A DNA stretch of 64,000 nucleotides, from NCBI GenBank assembly GCA_910579735.1, contig CAJTUZ010000004.1, positions 47,922-111,921 of the forward strand. Direction: 5' to 3'. Numbering within the stretch: the first letter of the stretch is position 1; the number at the start of each line of letters is the position of its first letter. The DNA is from an uncultured Lachnospiraceae bacterium. GTDB taxonomy: Bacteria; Bacillota; Clostridia; Lachnospirales; Lachnospiraceae. The position numbers and the translations under genes are program-made. Below the pieces are notes generated by a model. That model was not told the origin of the DNA. It did no database searches and saw nothing but the letters and a program-made list of their open reading frames with translations. Of this stretch, positions 7,793 through 17,121 are shown piece by piece.

Positions 7793-9568
7793 TCAGTTTG
7801 ATAAAACGGCATCTTCATGCACCGTTTCCTGCGTATAGGTATCAAAGATACCGGTATCATCATTTCGTGCAAAAATTTTGGCAAACGGCCATGTATAAGA
7901 TAATGCACATATTACTGCGGCAGCCGCCGTCAGACACACGATTTTGTTCCGCACACGCTTTCCGCCCTCCGAGCGCCATCCGTTCCCCGCAATCTCTTCT
8001 TTCCAGGCAAGCAGAAGGCTCCGCCACTCACCGTAACCGCATATGCAAAGCGGAATCAGCACCGGAAAATAAACCATTGCAGACAGACTCTGCGCCTCCA
8101 TACAAAACATATGCGCCAGAATGCCCCCGGTAAAAGTAACCGGCAGCAGCAGCTCTTTGAAAGCGCTTGTCCGCAGCCGCAGGACCCCGTATAAAAACGT
8201 CCCTACCAGAATCCAGGTCTGTATCAGATTGGCTGTCAAAATATAAAGATAGCGCCCGTTTCCGCGCAGGATCCAGTTCATGCCGCCTTTTCCTTCCCTG
8301 CCGTCTAACATGAGCAGAGACTGGAATGTGGGGTTATTCCACTGAGACGCTGCTTTCCTGGCAAAAAAACCGACCGTTTCACCGGGATTATGAAGAAAAC
8401 GGGATATTATTTTCTTCAGATCTTCTATGGCTGCCTCTTCTGTTTTCTCATAATCATAGTCATGATCCGCATATAAAGTAGTATGGTATCCATTATACCA
8501 TCCCGGAGCCGTTTTGCCATCCATATATCCCATCACAGCGCAGGCAATCATCGGTATACCGGTCACTTTCTCTCCCTGGTTTAAATGTGTCAGATACCGG
8601 TCAACACCCATCCGGCATATCATAAAGCCAATCACGAGCGCTACAGTAAAAAGCAGCTTACGCATTATCTTCTTTTTTCCCGCTGACTTTAACGCGAAAC
8701 AGCTAAACAGCAAATATAAAATCTCCGCTATCAGGAAAATGACATAATTCGGTTTTAATAAAGCGGCAATCCCTATACTCAATCCGCTGATGGGCAGAAG
8801 GATCTTCCCTTTTTCCGATTTTTCGTCGAATAAGAGCAGCGTATAAAACGACAGCATCGCAAACGCCATCCCCGCCACAGTACCATAAAGCAGCGCCGCA
8901 AACAATAAATACGGAAAAAAGAAAAGTCCGAGCAGCGAAATAAAAACGCCGTATTTATGTTTCCTTCCCCACAAAATGCCGGCTATCTTTACAAAAAGAT
9001 AGTAGGAAAGCGCGATCCACACCGCATTTACGACCTGAAACGCCACATAATTATTCTCCCCAAACAGCATAAACAATGCTTGAAAATATAGAATAATTCC
9101 CATCTGAAAAGGGTAACGGAATAAATATGCTCCCCTCTCTAACGGAGAATAATCTCCATGATACAATGCCGAAGCCGCGTCCAGTACTTTCTGCGGGTCG
9201 GACTTGGGCGCATAGCCTCCCGCCATGACGATCCCGGCTGCCGCGATCCCGGCTGCAATGCAGATCATAAGCGGAAAATATTTTTTATACAGAACCGATT
9301 TTTCTGCATTTTTTAAACCGGTTCCCCTGACCAGCAAAAAGGAAGTAAGCGCAAATAGAAGGATATGCTGCAAATAATGATCCCGTATATAAAAAGTGTG
9401 CGTCGTATTCACAACACTTTCACCCGACGCATAATCCATATACTGATAACCGCCAAGATAGCTGGTGCTGAAAATACTGGCAGTAAGCAGATAGCCGATG
9501 ATCAGCAGAAACAACAGCCATACCGCCCTCTTTATCCATTCCGCAAAGGTTATTGTATTATTTACCAT
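7793..9568 (-). CDS. Polytopic membrane protein, GT39/PMT-like
   Basis: A 591-residue protein with about eleven hydrophobic segments. A loop near residues 130-165 contains DPQKVLDAA and GAYLFRYPFQMG, resembling the first extracytoplasmic loop of GT39/ArnT-like enzymes, where acidic residues bind the polyprenyl-phosphate sugar. The likely role is periplasmic-face transfer of a sugar to the glycan or polymer; this is inferred. The ATG at 9568 is chosen over 9586 because GGAAGGAG lies 6 nt before it. The end overlaps the region just ahead of the ABC exporter start. Confidence 0.7.
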   Translation of the reverse strand: MVNNTITFAEWIKRAVWLLFLLIIGYLLTASIFSTSYLGGYQYMDYASGESVVNTTHTFYIRDHYLQHILLFALTSFLLVRGTGLKNAEKSVLYKKYFPLMICIAAGIAAAGIVMAGGYAPKSDPQKVLDAASALYHGDYSPLERGAYLFRYPFQMGIILYFQALFMLFGENNYVAFQVVNAVWIALSYYLFVKIAGILWGRKHKYGVFISLLGLFFFPYLLFAALLYGTVAGMAFAMLSFYTLLLFDEKSEKGKILLPISGLSIGIAALLKPNYVIFLIAEILYLLFSCFALKSAGKKKIMRKLLFTVALVIGFMICRMGVDRYLTHLNQGEKVTGIPMIACAVMGYMDGKTAPGWYNGYHTTLYADHDYDYEKTEEAAIEDLKKIISRFLHNPGETVGFFARKAASQWNNPTFQSLLMLDGREGKGGMNWILRGNGRYLYILTANLIQTWILVGTFLYGVLRLRTSAFKELLLPVTFTGGILAHMFCMEAQSLSAMVYFPVLIPLCICGYGEWRSLLLAWKEEIAGNGWRSEGGKRVRNKIVCLTAAAAVICALSYTWPFAKIFARNDDTGIFDTYTQETVHEDAVLSN

Positions 9569-10625
9569 GAGCCGCTCCTTCCGCATGTTCCCGGTTTTTC
9601 ACCTTTTGCGCTTTTCTGCATCCGGTCAGATACATTACGCAGGAAACGATCAGCGCTCCGCACAACGTAAATCCAAACAACCGCAGGCCGCTTTCATGAT
9701 ATTCTCCGATAAATGTTCTGTAAAGAAACTTAAAGATCATATGCACAAAATAAATGTTCATGCTCATCTTCCGGAAAAACATGGTATCCGTCCTGACTGT
9801 GAGAGACAACGCCAACAGCAGCAGGAAAAATACCGCGGGAAGCAGCATGAAGTACATGTCCTGTTCTCTGACGAATCCGGCCCTTTGCAGGCAAAACGCC
9901 TCTATGCCAAAAAGAATCACCGAAACCGCCAGTCCTATAAAGGCGCCGCAGCGTTTCATTCTAATATCACGCCTGGCGATCCACGTCCCCATATAAATAA
10001 AAATGCCGCCGAAGAAAATGCCGTTCCTACAGGTAACCATCGCCATTTTCACCAGCTTCATCAATTTCCACAGCAATCCATCCACCGGGACGATCTTAAG
10101 CAGCAGTCCGAAATATGACTGCGTCAGTAGCCCCATCCCGAACAGAAGAAACAAAATGAAGGCACATCCTCGTTCCCCTGCATATTTTCTCAGCGCATAG
10201 ACAAGGATAACGCCTACGGCGGCTGCCGGCAGATACCATAAATGGGCATAAGAGCCGACAAAAAAGAAGTCTCTGACAATGGCGAACAGATCGTATGCCA
10301 ACGATGTATCGGAGACTATGATCTTATCATACAGAATCGCCGGCAGATAAACGGCTGTCCAGATACCATACAGGATCAGGACTTTTCTGATATATGGGCC
10401 GATAATCCCTCGTCCCGCCCCCTTCTGCCGTTCAATCTGCTTCTCTAACAGAAAACCTGTTGCCGCGAAAAAAAAGGGGACTGATGTTCGTCCGGCTACA
10501 TCCGCCGTCAGGAAATTCAGCATATCATTGCCGTCAATAAACGGATGCGTATGCAGCACCACTACAAACAGCGCCATTATAAACTTCATGATATCGATAC
10601 CCTGATAGCAGACTTTGTTTTCCAT
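9558..10625 (-). CDS. Acyltransferase-3 family membrane O-acyltransferase
   Basis: A 355-residue protein with about ten membrane helices. The first helix carries DIMKFIMALFVVVLHTHPF with the family's conserved histidine, followed by a FFAATGFLL segment. It ends with YFVHMIFKFLYR. Family members such as OafA transfer acetyl or similar acyl groups to exported sugars. A second copy lies at 47103-48131. AAGGG upstream supports the start. The gene overlaps the next one downstream by 11 nt, suggesting coupled translation. Confidence 0.88.
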   Translation of the reverse strand: MENKVCYQGIDIMKFIMALFVVVLHTHPFIDGNDMLNFLTADVAGRTSVPFFFAATGFLLEKQIERQKGAGRGIIGPYIRKVLILYGIWTAVYLPAILYDKIIVSDTSLAYDLFAIVRDFFFVGSYAHLWYLPAAAVGVILVYALRKYAGERGCAFILFLLFGMGLLTQSYFGLLLKIVPVDGLLWKLMKLVKMAMVTCRNGIFFGGIFIYMGTWIARRDIRMKRCGAFIGLAVSVILFGIEAFCLQRAGFVREQDMYFMLLPAVFFLLLLALSLTVRTDTMFFRKMSMNIYFVHMIFKFLYRTFIGEYHESGLRLFGFTLCGALIVSCVMYLTGCRKAQKVKNREHAEGAAHGK

Positions 10626-10667
10626 ACCGGTTCCCTTAGTTTCTTTCGACTTTTTCCGAATGCAGAC

Positions 10668-11675
10668 TTATTTCCCGTCAATAAACTTATTTTCCTGCAG
10701 GCTGTACTTTCCGCCCTTCAGGAACTTATGCCGGATCACCCACCAGCCGGGTACCCAGATATACTTATGCATCGCCGGGGACGCACTGCCGATCATCCAG
10801 CAGTTCCTGTCACAGTTCTTCGCACACGCCCTGACTTCCTGCGCCTGTTTGGAATTCCACAGTTCATCCCAGCTCTGGTCGCGCAGATTGCCCATAACGG
10901 CCTTCTTCTCCATGCCGTTGCAGGGAATCACATCGCAGAACGGATCGATGAAAAAAGCGTCTTTGGACATATCGCAGGGAAGCAGTCTCTTATTGCCGTA
11001 AATATAATTGATCAGTCCGTGGTTAAAGTATGCCCGGAACCACTTTTTCGGCGATCTGCTCCTTAAAAGCTCGTTGATCAGCTTCTCAAAATTCTGCGCA
11101 ACTTTATATTTATCATCTATTTTATTGTCCGTTTTCCTGAAATAAAAAGAATTGTGCAGCGTCGCCGTTGCAAACTCCATGCCCATGTCATTGGCAATAT
11201 GATAAAGCGGCACCAGATCTTCACAGTTCATATCCTGCACCGTCATTCCAAAGCCTACGTCCGGATGTTTCATTTCGACTAACGTTTTTAACGTCGTATA
11301 CCCTCTGTTAAATCCATCGGGAATTCCCCTGATGGCATCATTCGTCTCCTGTAAACCTTCGATGCTGATGCGGATACCTACCTTCGGAAATTCCCTGCAA
11401 AGCGCAATGATCCTGTCCGTAAAATAACCGTTCGTAGAAATCACGATTCTGTCGGATTTCTTATACAGCTCCCTGACAATGTCGGGAATGTCCTGTCTGA
11501 TGAAAGGTTCTCCGCCCGTAATATTCGTAAAAGCCATTTCCGGCAGTTTTTTAATATCCTCTAACGTGATCTCCTCTTCCGGCCTTGTCGGGTCACGGAA
11601 GCAGTCACACATATTGCAATGGGCATTACAGCGGTACGTCACGATGACCGTACCATATAAAGTTCTTCTTCCCAT
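10668..11675 (-). CDS. Radical SAM / SPASM domain protein
   Basis: A 335-residue protein. CNAHCNMC gives the CxxxCxxC cluster motif (Cys16, Cys20, Cys23), followed by NITGGEPFIR (GGE motif binding SAM). The C-terminal part has CDVIPCN and CAKNCDRNC, a SPASM-like set of cysteines for an auxiliary Fe-S cluster. It probably modifies a sugar or a linked moiety by radical chemistry; the substrate is unknown. The open frame continues 70 codons upstream, but that part reads through a palindromic repeat. The ATG at 11675 has AAAGGA upstream and begins just before the conserved domain, so it is the real start. Confidence 0.85.
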   Translation of the reverse strand: MGRRTLYGTVIVTYRCNAHCNMCDCFRDPTRPEEEITLEDIKKLPEMAFTNITGGEPFIRQDIPDIVRELYKKSDRIVISTNGYFTDRIIALCREFPKVGIRISIEGLQETNDAIRGIPDGFNRGYTTLKTLVEMKHPDVGFGMTVQDMNCEDLVPLYHIANDMGMEFATATLHNSFYFRKTDNKIDDKYKVAQNFEKLINELLRSRSPKKWFRAYFNHGLINYIYGNKRLLPCDMSKDAFFIDPFCDVIPCNGMEKKAVMGNLRDQSWDELWNSKQAQEVRACAKNCDRNCWMIGSASPAMHKYIWVPGWWVIRHKFLKGGKYSLQENKFIDGK

Positions 11676-11713
11676 ATATTTATTTGATTCCTTTCCTTGT
11701 CTTACTGTCTCCG

Positions 11714-11899
11714 GCGGCCGTGGCACTTTGGAGCGGGCAGGCAGCGGAAAAAGTTTCTGCTTCGGAGCGCGCTCCCGCTCCATTAAAAACGCAGCGGATG
11801 CTAAGCTCGAAAAAACCTCGCTAAGCACCGGCGTTTTTAGAGGGCCCTTCAGCAGAAATCTTTTTCCGCTGCCTGCCCGCTCCAAAGTGCCACGGCCGC
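11714..11899. repeat. Palindromic element, copy 1
   Basis: A 186-bp near-palindrome. The outer arms 11714-11753 and 11860-11899 are perfectly complementary over 40 bp, and the stem continues 8 bp further with one bulged base. Inside are a shared core hairpin (TAAAAACGC at 11784-11792 against GCGTTTTTA at 11831-11839) and a copy-specific inner stem (TGCTAAGC against GCTAAGCA). It starts immediately after the stop codon of the GT4 gene at 11900 and ends 38 bp before the radical SAM start. Confidence 0.93.
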
Positions 11900-13132
11900 T
11901 TAACTCTGATATGCCTGTTTTATTATTTTACCACAATATTCCTCAATTGTATCAAATTTTATATTTTTACAGTTTTCCCTGTATTTCTGACAGATTTCCG
12001 GGTGATCCCAAAGTCTGGCGATCTTCTCCTGCAGTTGTGCCGCATTCCCGGCCTCAAACAGCTCTCCTGTCACGCCATCAGACAGCAGTTCCGGGATGCC
12101 GCCGAGGGATGAGGCAATCATCGGCGTGCCGTACATCTGTGACTCCATCACCGAAAACGGACAGTTTTCATACCACTCCGAAGGGTAAAGAGAAAATGCC
12201 GCTCCGGCAATCAGTTCCTTTAAGGCTTTGCCTCTGACAAAGCCTGCGTTTCGTATATTCGACACCCGCGAAACTTCTTCCGTGAGCGGCCCTGTCCCGG
12301 CAAATACAAATGACACATTTGTCATATTTTTACAGACCTTCAACAATGTCCGGACACCCTTTTCTTCGGAAAAACGCCCGAAATAGAGTACATAACGCTC
12401 CGGCAGCCGCTTCTTTATCGTCTCCCAGGCACCGGTCTCTTCCTCCGTATCCGGCGGCGTAACGAAATTATGAAGCATAAGTGTCTTCTTTGCCAAAACA
12501 GGCGACGTATCCAGCTGCTTTTTCATAAATTCACTTGGACAGATAACCGTATCGACCAGGGCATACGTTCTGCGGTTCTTATAATAGAATGCCTCCAACG
12601 ACCCGAGCAGGCTGCGGATCCGGGAGTTGTGGATACATCTGTTTTTCGTACATGCGCCAAATCTCCCGCCCCGGCAGGCAAAGCAAAGCGTTCCATCAGA
12701 TGGAATCATCATCATATGATTCGGGCAGACCCACTGATAATCATGTGCGGTGCAGACGATCCTGACAGATCTTTTATTCTGTTTTTCATATGCCTTGATT
12801 TCATAAAGGATCGACGGTGTGATCTGAAAATTGATATTATTCAAATGCACGACATCGGGCGCAAAATCGTCAAGTACCGGACGGATCTTTTTTCTGGCTT
12901 CATGCGAATAGATGATCTTAAACGGATAAAGGATTTTCTGCAGCTTTGTGCTGTGGAAATCCATATTGGCCGTATAGCTCTCTGCATGATTTCCGACAAT
13001 CCTTCCCTCGTGTTCCATCCCGAAATACTGCACCTCATGACCCATTTCATGAAGTTTTTTCCCGAGTTCAAAAATATAGGTTTCCGACCCGCCGTTTGGG
13101 TACAGGAATTTATTTACCATTAGAATCTTCAC
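11900..13132 (-). CDS. Glycosyltransferase family 4
   Basis: A 410-residue GT-B enzyme starting KILMVNKFLYPNGGSETYI, a glycine-rich N-terminal loop typical of GT4. Later it has YFGRFSEEKGVRTLL and FSLYPSEWYENCPFSVMES, the C-terminal donor-site region with an E-x7-E pattern. A cysteine-rich patch (CPNHMM, CFACRGGRFGAC) near residues 125-160 is seen in a GT4 subgroup and may bind metal. The start is GTG at 13132 with GGGGG 6 nt upstream. It overlaps the end of the upstream fusion gene by 23 nt. Confidence 0.87.
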   Translation of the reverse strand: MKILMVNKFLYPNGGSETYIFELGKKLHEMGHEVQYFGMEHEGRIVGNHAESYTANMDFHSTKLQKILYPFKIIYSHEARKKIRPVLDDFAPDVVHLNNINFQITPSILYEIKAYEKQNKRSVRIVCTAHDYQWVCPNHMMMIPSDGTLCFACRGGRFGACTKNRCIHNSRIRSLLGSLEAFYYKNRRTYALVDTVICPSEFMKKQLDTSPVLAKKTLMLHNFVTPPDTEEETGAWETIKKRLPERYVLYFGRFSEEKGVRTLLKVCKNMTNVSFVFAGTGPLTEEVSRVSNIRNAGFVRGKALKELIAGAAFSLYPSEWYENCPFSVMESQMYGTPMIASSLGGIPELLSDGVTGELFEAGNAAQLQEKIARLWDHPEICQKYRENCKNIKFDTIEEYCGKIIKQAYQS

Positions 13133-15089
13133 GTTTTACCCCCATATATACCTGCAATGTCTGCTCTACTACATCATTCCAGTTATATTTCCGGCAGATA
13201 TAGTCACTGCTCTGCTTCCGGTATGCTTCCACAACTTCGGGATGTGCCAGAAGGTATTCCAGTTTTTCCCGCAGATCGTTCACATCGCTTTTTCGGAAGG
13301 TAAGCGCCTTATCTTCCACGACTTCCGTGTTTTCGCAGATATCGCTGACAAGGCAGCAGCAGCCGAAGCTCATCGCTTCCAAAAGACTGATCGCCATTCC
13401 TTCCACGTCACTTGGCAGAACAAACGCATAGGCGTTGGAATATAGTTCTTCCAACGTCTGTCCCTGCACGAAATCCGTCATAATAATACGGGAATCCTCT
13501 TTTGCCATGCGATGTACTTTTTCCATATATTCCACGGCCTGACTGCTGCCGCCTGCAATGACCAGTTTCTTATCCGTCTTCATCTGCCGGAACGCTTCGA
13601 TCAGGTAGTGCGCCCCCTTCTCCGGTACAATCCTCGCCAGAAACAGAAAATAACCGTCCTTCTTTAGTCCGAACTTCTCCGTAATGAGCGCAGGCTCATG
13701 CCTGTCCGGCCTGTCTATTGCATTGGAAATGAAGATTGTTTCGCGTCCGTATGTGTCCATGAAATATTTCTTTACATTTTCGGACAAAACAATCACTTCA
13801 TCCGCATATTTGGCCGCCATTTTCTCTCCGAACTTAATGATAAAAGACGCGAAATTCCCCCATTTTGACCGCTGCCAGTCGAGCCCGTGAACCGTTACAA
13901 TCACTCTCTTACGCAGCAGCTTCGGTATCCAGAGTACCGCACACGGTCCCTCCGCATGATAATGAATGATGTCATAAGATGAAAACATCGCGCGGACCGT
14001 CGCCAGAAAAGAATAGACGATCGCATTTAATTTACTGCTCCGAAACGTCGGAATGATCCGGATCCTCACGCCTTTATAGTACTTTCTGTCTCCGCGCCCG
14101 TACTCCTCGTCATATTTTTTCCCCGATACGTGATGCCCATACCTGTTATAAGCGTCCACCTTATGTCCGAGCGCCGCAAGCCGCACGGAAAGCTGCTCTA
14201 CCACAATTTCCACGCCGCCTTCGCGCGATGGGATCCTCTTATGCCCGATCATGGCGATCCTGAGACGCCTGCCGCGTCCGCCGGTCATCTTCCATGCTTT
14301 GTTTTCTGCTGTCTGCCCGGCTTTCTTTTTCTGTTTCGCAAGCTGCCTCGATTCCTTATGGGTATAATACATAAAAGCGAAATTCGTATTCAGATACCGC
14401 GGGATCATCCGTTTCGGATCCTGGAAAATACGGTAGACCCATTCCAGACACAATTTCTGCATCCACATCGGCGCACGTTTCACGGTGCCTGCCAGGAAAT
14501 CGAAACCGGCTCCCACGCCGATCATAAGCGCATGGATCCTGTTTCTGTGCTCATACATCCAGATCTCCTGCTTCGGCGCGCCAAGCGCCACCCATACAAA
14601 ATCAGGCTGCGCCGCATTGATCTTCTCTACGATCCGCGCATCTTCCTCCGCAGTTAATTCTCTGTACGGCGGAGAATACATGCCGGCAATCCGCAAATGC
14701 GGAAAAGCCTGTAAAAGCGATTTTTTCAACTCGGAAAGCGTATGTTCCGAACTGCCGTAAAAAAAATGCGTATATCCTTTTTCCTTCGAAAGCCTGAAAA
14801 TCTCCGGCATCAGATCCGGCCCCGGCACTCTTTTTGCATCTTTACAGCCTCTTGAACGGCTGACAATAGACAGGGGCTGTCCATCAGGCAGCGCCATGGC
14901 GCCGCTGTTTTGTACGTTTCTATATGCTTCATCCCGATAAGCCGTCACTGTGGTATGCACGTTGGAAACACAGATATAGTTTCCTTTTAACGCCTCCAGA
15001 TGCGTCGTAATATAGCCGACCGTCTTCTCCATATCGGTCACATTGATCTTTGTCTTTAATATCTCACAATATTGCAACTGCTCTTTCAT
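13110..15089 (-). CDS. Fusion: WecG/TagA/CpsF (GT26) domain + GT4 domain
   Basis: A 659-residue bifunctional protein. Residues 1-245 are a GT26 domain with NVHTTV, ALPDGQP (Asp69 at the position of the catalytic Asp in TagA/TarA) and VALGAPKQE at 167-175. This family adds the second sugar (ManNAc or ManNAcA type) to an undecaprenyl-PP-HexNAc primer. A basic linker (246-275) leads to a GT4 domain that starts LRIAMIGHKRIPSREGG and has VEGMAISLLEAM near the end. It probably performs two successive transfers just after priming. The usual form is two separate genes. GGAGCGGCT before the ATG supports the start, and it overlaps the polymerase gene by 4 nt. Confidence 0.88.
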   Translation of the reverse strand: MKEQLQYCEILKTKINVTDMEKTVGYITTHLEALKGNYICVSNVHTTVTAYRDEAYRNVQNSGAMALPDGQPLSIVSRSRGCKDAKRVPGPDLMPEIFRLSKEKGYTHFFYGSSEHTLSELKKSLLQAFPHLRIAGMYSPPYRELTAEEDARIVEKINAAQPDFVWVALGAPKQEIWMYEHRNRIHALMIGVGAGFDFLAGTVKRAPMWMQKLCLEWVYRIFQDPKRMIPRYLNTNFAFMYYTHKESRQLAKQKKKAGQTAENKAWKMTGGRGRRLRIAMIGHKRIPSREGGVEIVVEQLSVRLAALGHKVDAYNRYGHHVSGKKYDEEYGRGDRKYYKGVRIRIIPTFRSSKLNAIVYSFLATVRAMFSSYDIIHYHAEGPCAVLWIPKLLRKRVIVTVHGLDWQRSKWGNFASFIIKFGEKMAAKYADEVIVLSENVKKYFMDTYGRETIFISNAIDRPDRHEPALITEKFGLKKDGYFLFLARIVPEKGAHYLIEAFRQMKTDKKLVIAGGSSQAVEYMEKVHRMAKEDSRIIMTDFVQGQTLEELYSNAYAFVLPSDVEGMAISLLEAMSFGCCCLVSDICENTEVVEDKALTFRKSDVNDLREKLEYLLAHPEVVEAYRKQSSDYICRKYNWNDVVEQTLQVYMGVKREDSNGK

Positions 15090-16666
15090 AGCCGCTCCTT
15101 ATCTGTCAAAATCACCGTTCCCGTACCGATCAACAATCCCGCAAGAGAACCGATCAACAGGCTTCCCACATAATACCTGACGGTTTCCAGTTTCACCGCA
15201 TTACCCTCCACGATCTGCATAGGCGTTTCCGCATCCCGGTAATTCATAACGCAGTATCCCGCATATGCCGGATCATCGGCGCTTTCCAGATAGACGGAGG
15301 ATTTCTCTTCCCAATCCGTATAGGTTCTCGGCATGACATATCCCCTCGGTTCTTTATGCAGCACACCGCAGAATAGGATACCGATCAGCGCACAGACTGC
15401 CACTGCCGCAAGTACCTGTCTATGATAATATTTCCGCACTCCTGCAAAGACTTCCGGAAGATTCCAGCCAAAACATGACAAAGACGTCGCTTTCTTCCAA
15501 ATTTTCTGCGTCAAACCATCGAGTTTCTTCCGCACTACCGGAAGCAGACAGTATGCTTCCTCATTTTCTTTTTGCCTAAACAGCAGTTCCCCTAAGAACA
15601 ACAATGTAACATTTTTGAAGGAAGTATTGAAAAGCAGCGGTTCCGTATACCCCGCACATAAAAAGCAAATGACTAACAGAAGTTCCCTCGTTCTCTGCTT
15701 TCTCGTGCAGTCGGCAATCAGAATGAAATAGGCCAGCATGAGCAGTGCAAAGGGAACAATGCCATAATGGATAAATGCCCAGATATAGGAACTGTCTATG
15801 GACAGATAATACTGTATCTGTGCCAGATAAGACATTTTCACCCCAAAAAAGCTCATACATTCGGGTACGAGATAGAAACTCGCAATGTTGATCCTCGTAT
15901 TCACCAGTTCGTTCAGTTTGATCAAAGGCGCCGCAAACCGCGGGTCATAGAGCATAAACGGCAGTGCAAACGAAATGAAAATAATTCCCGGCAGCACCAG
16001 ATTGGCCAGAATTTTCTCCACCAGCGCAAACCGCGGACGAAACTTCACATACACGGCGCCGGTCAGTAAAAGCGTCACGATGGCAAATCCCGTATAACTG
16101 ATGGAATATAAGAAAACGACGACATTTCCAAGCATCAGAATCGCAAAATGTTTCAGCCGGAACCTGTCGGCCAGTTCATACAGTATGAGCGCGCATAATG
16201 TCAGATACGTAATATGCAGAATATTCGGATGGGTAAACCCAAGACTCCAGCGAAAGATGAATCCCAGTCCCAGCTTCTGTGCCACACGGTATACCGTATG
16301 CTCCAGCCTCGTAAAGGAAGCAAGACAGAGTACAACCGCGCAGACGGACCATACCCATAGTCCAAGACGGAATATTTTTTTCAGGGAAATATCTTTCATA
16401 CCGAGTATCGTGAACATGAGAAAAATGATGCCGAGTTCCAGAGACTGTACATAAACAAGACCCGTCAGAAACAAAAGAATAAGGATCCCAGCCCACTGGC
16501 GTCTCGTATAAGACGAAAGCAGTATCTTCAAGGCGCCGCACAAAAGAGCCGGTATGACAAGCAGAATAAAAAGCTTCTGTCCTTCGTATAATCCCAGACC
16601 TTTGGCTATCGAGAGTAAGATAAAAAATCCAAAATATAATATTTCATCGAGTGTGAGTTTCTTCAT
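15086..16666 (-). CDS. wzy-like: Wzy-like O-antigen/exopolysaccharide polymerase with C-terminal extension
   Basis: A 526-residue protein. About eleven membrane helices fill residues 10-375. An extracytoplasmic region has SLGFTHPNILH, the HPN-containing motif shared with the second Wzy-like protein at 27098-28330. After about residue 380 comes an unusual tail: a soluble stretch, a membrane helix (about 425-440), an extracytoplasmic segment of about 70 residues and a final helix. That tail has the two-helix topology of chain-length regulators but no recognisable Wzz motif. It may help control polymer length; this is inference. Confidence 0.75.
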   Translation of the reverse strand: MKKLTLDEILYFGFFILLSIAKGLGLYEGQKLFILLVIPALLCGALKILLSSYTRRQWAGILILLFLTGLVYVQSLELGIIFLMFTILGMKDISLKKIFRLGLWVWSVCAVVLCLASFTRLEHTVYRVAQKLGLGFIFRWSLGFTHPNILHITYLTLCALILYELADRFRLKHFAILMLGNVVVFLYSISYTGFAIVTLLLTGAVYVKFRPRFALVEKILANLVLPGIIFISFALPFMLYDPRFAAPLIKLNELVNTRINIASFYLVPECMSFFGVKMSYLAQIQYYLSIDSSYIWAFIHYGIVPFALLMLAYFILIADCTRKQRTRELLLVICFLCAGYTEPLLFNTSFKNVTLLFLGELLFRQKENEEAYCLLPVVRKKLDGLTQKIWKKATSLSCFGWNLPEVFAGVRKYYHRQVLAAVAVCALIGILFCGVLHKEPRGYVMPRTYTDWEEKSSVYLESADDPAYAGYCVMNYRDAETPMQIVEGNAVKLETVRYYVGSLLIGSLAGLLIGTGTVILTDKERL

Positions 16667-16701
16667 GTCCGCTCTCCCATGTTTTCGCAGAGGATTTTTA
16701 T

Positions 16702-17046
16702 TTAATTATCCGCTCCCGCTTCCAGCAGATCCGAACGGATATAGCATTCGTCCGCCGATACCTTCTCCCCTTCCGACAAAGAATGCGGCTCAATCCTGTA
16801 CCAGGTTTCCCCTCTTTCGTTCTCCACAAGTTCTATCACGATGACGGTCTGCCCCGCTTCCAGCCAGGCGACAAGGTCAAATTCCACTCCCGGACCGTTC
16901 CTGACCTTACATGCACGAATCGATGCATACGTTGTTGTTGTCTTTGGATAAGGATAATCCGCTGCGTTCCGGTTAAACAATATCGGACTCATCATCAGTA
17001 CGGACGCTGACAGCAGGCCGGCCGCCTGACAGATTCTTTTCTTCAT
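16702..17046 (-). CDS. Small secreted or membrane-anchored SH3-like (SH3b) protein
   Basis: A 114-residue protein. An N-terminal signal-like helix (KKRICQAAGLLSASVLMMSP, first 21 residues) precedes about 85 residues containing VRNGPGVEFDLVAWLEAGQ and WYRIE, the pattern of bacterial SH3b domains that bind cell wall or peptide. The position just upstream of the polymerase suggests a role in attaching or organising the polymer at the wall; this is inference. GAGGAAG upstream of the ATG supports the start. Confidence 0.7.
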   Translation of the reverse strand: MKKRICQAAGLLSASVLMMSPILFNRNAADYPYPKTTTTYASIRACKVRNGPGVEFDLVAWLEAGQTVIVIELVENERGETWYRIEPHSLSEGEKVSADECYIRSDLLEAGADN

Positions 17047-17121
17047 GTACCGCTTCCTCTTCCTTAGTGAAAGTGCTTATATTTTACTACAATATCACGC
17101 CTCTTACAATCCCTGCCATCT

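Noticed and set aside
11676..11885. 70-residue N-terminal extension of the radical SAM protein
   Set aside because: It reads through a palindromic repeat and has no family match; the ATG at 11675 has a ribosome site and begins just before the domain.
11479..12237. Plus-strand 252-residue open frame
   Set aside because: It is antisense to the radical SAM and GT4 genes and passes through the palindrome; it has no ribosome site or family match.
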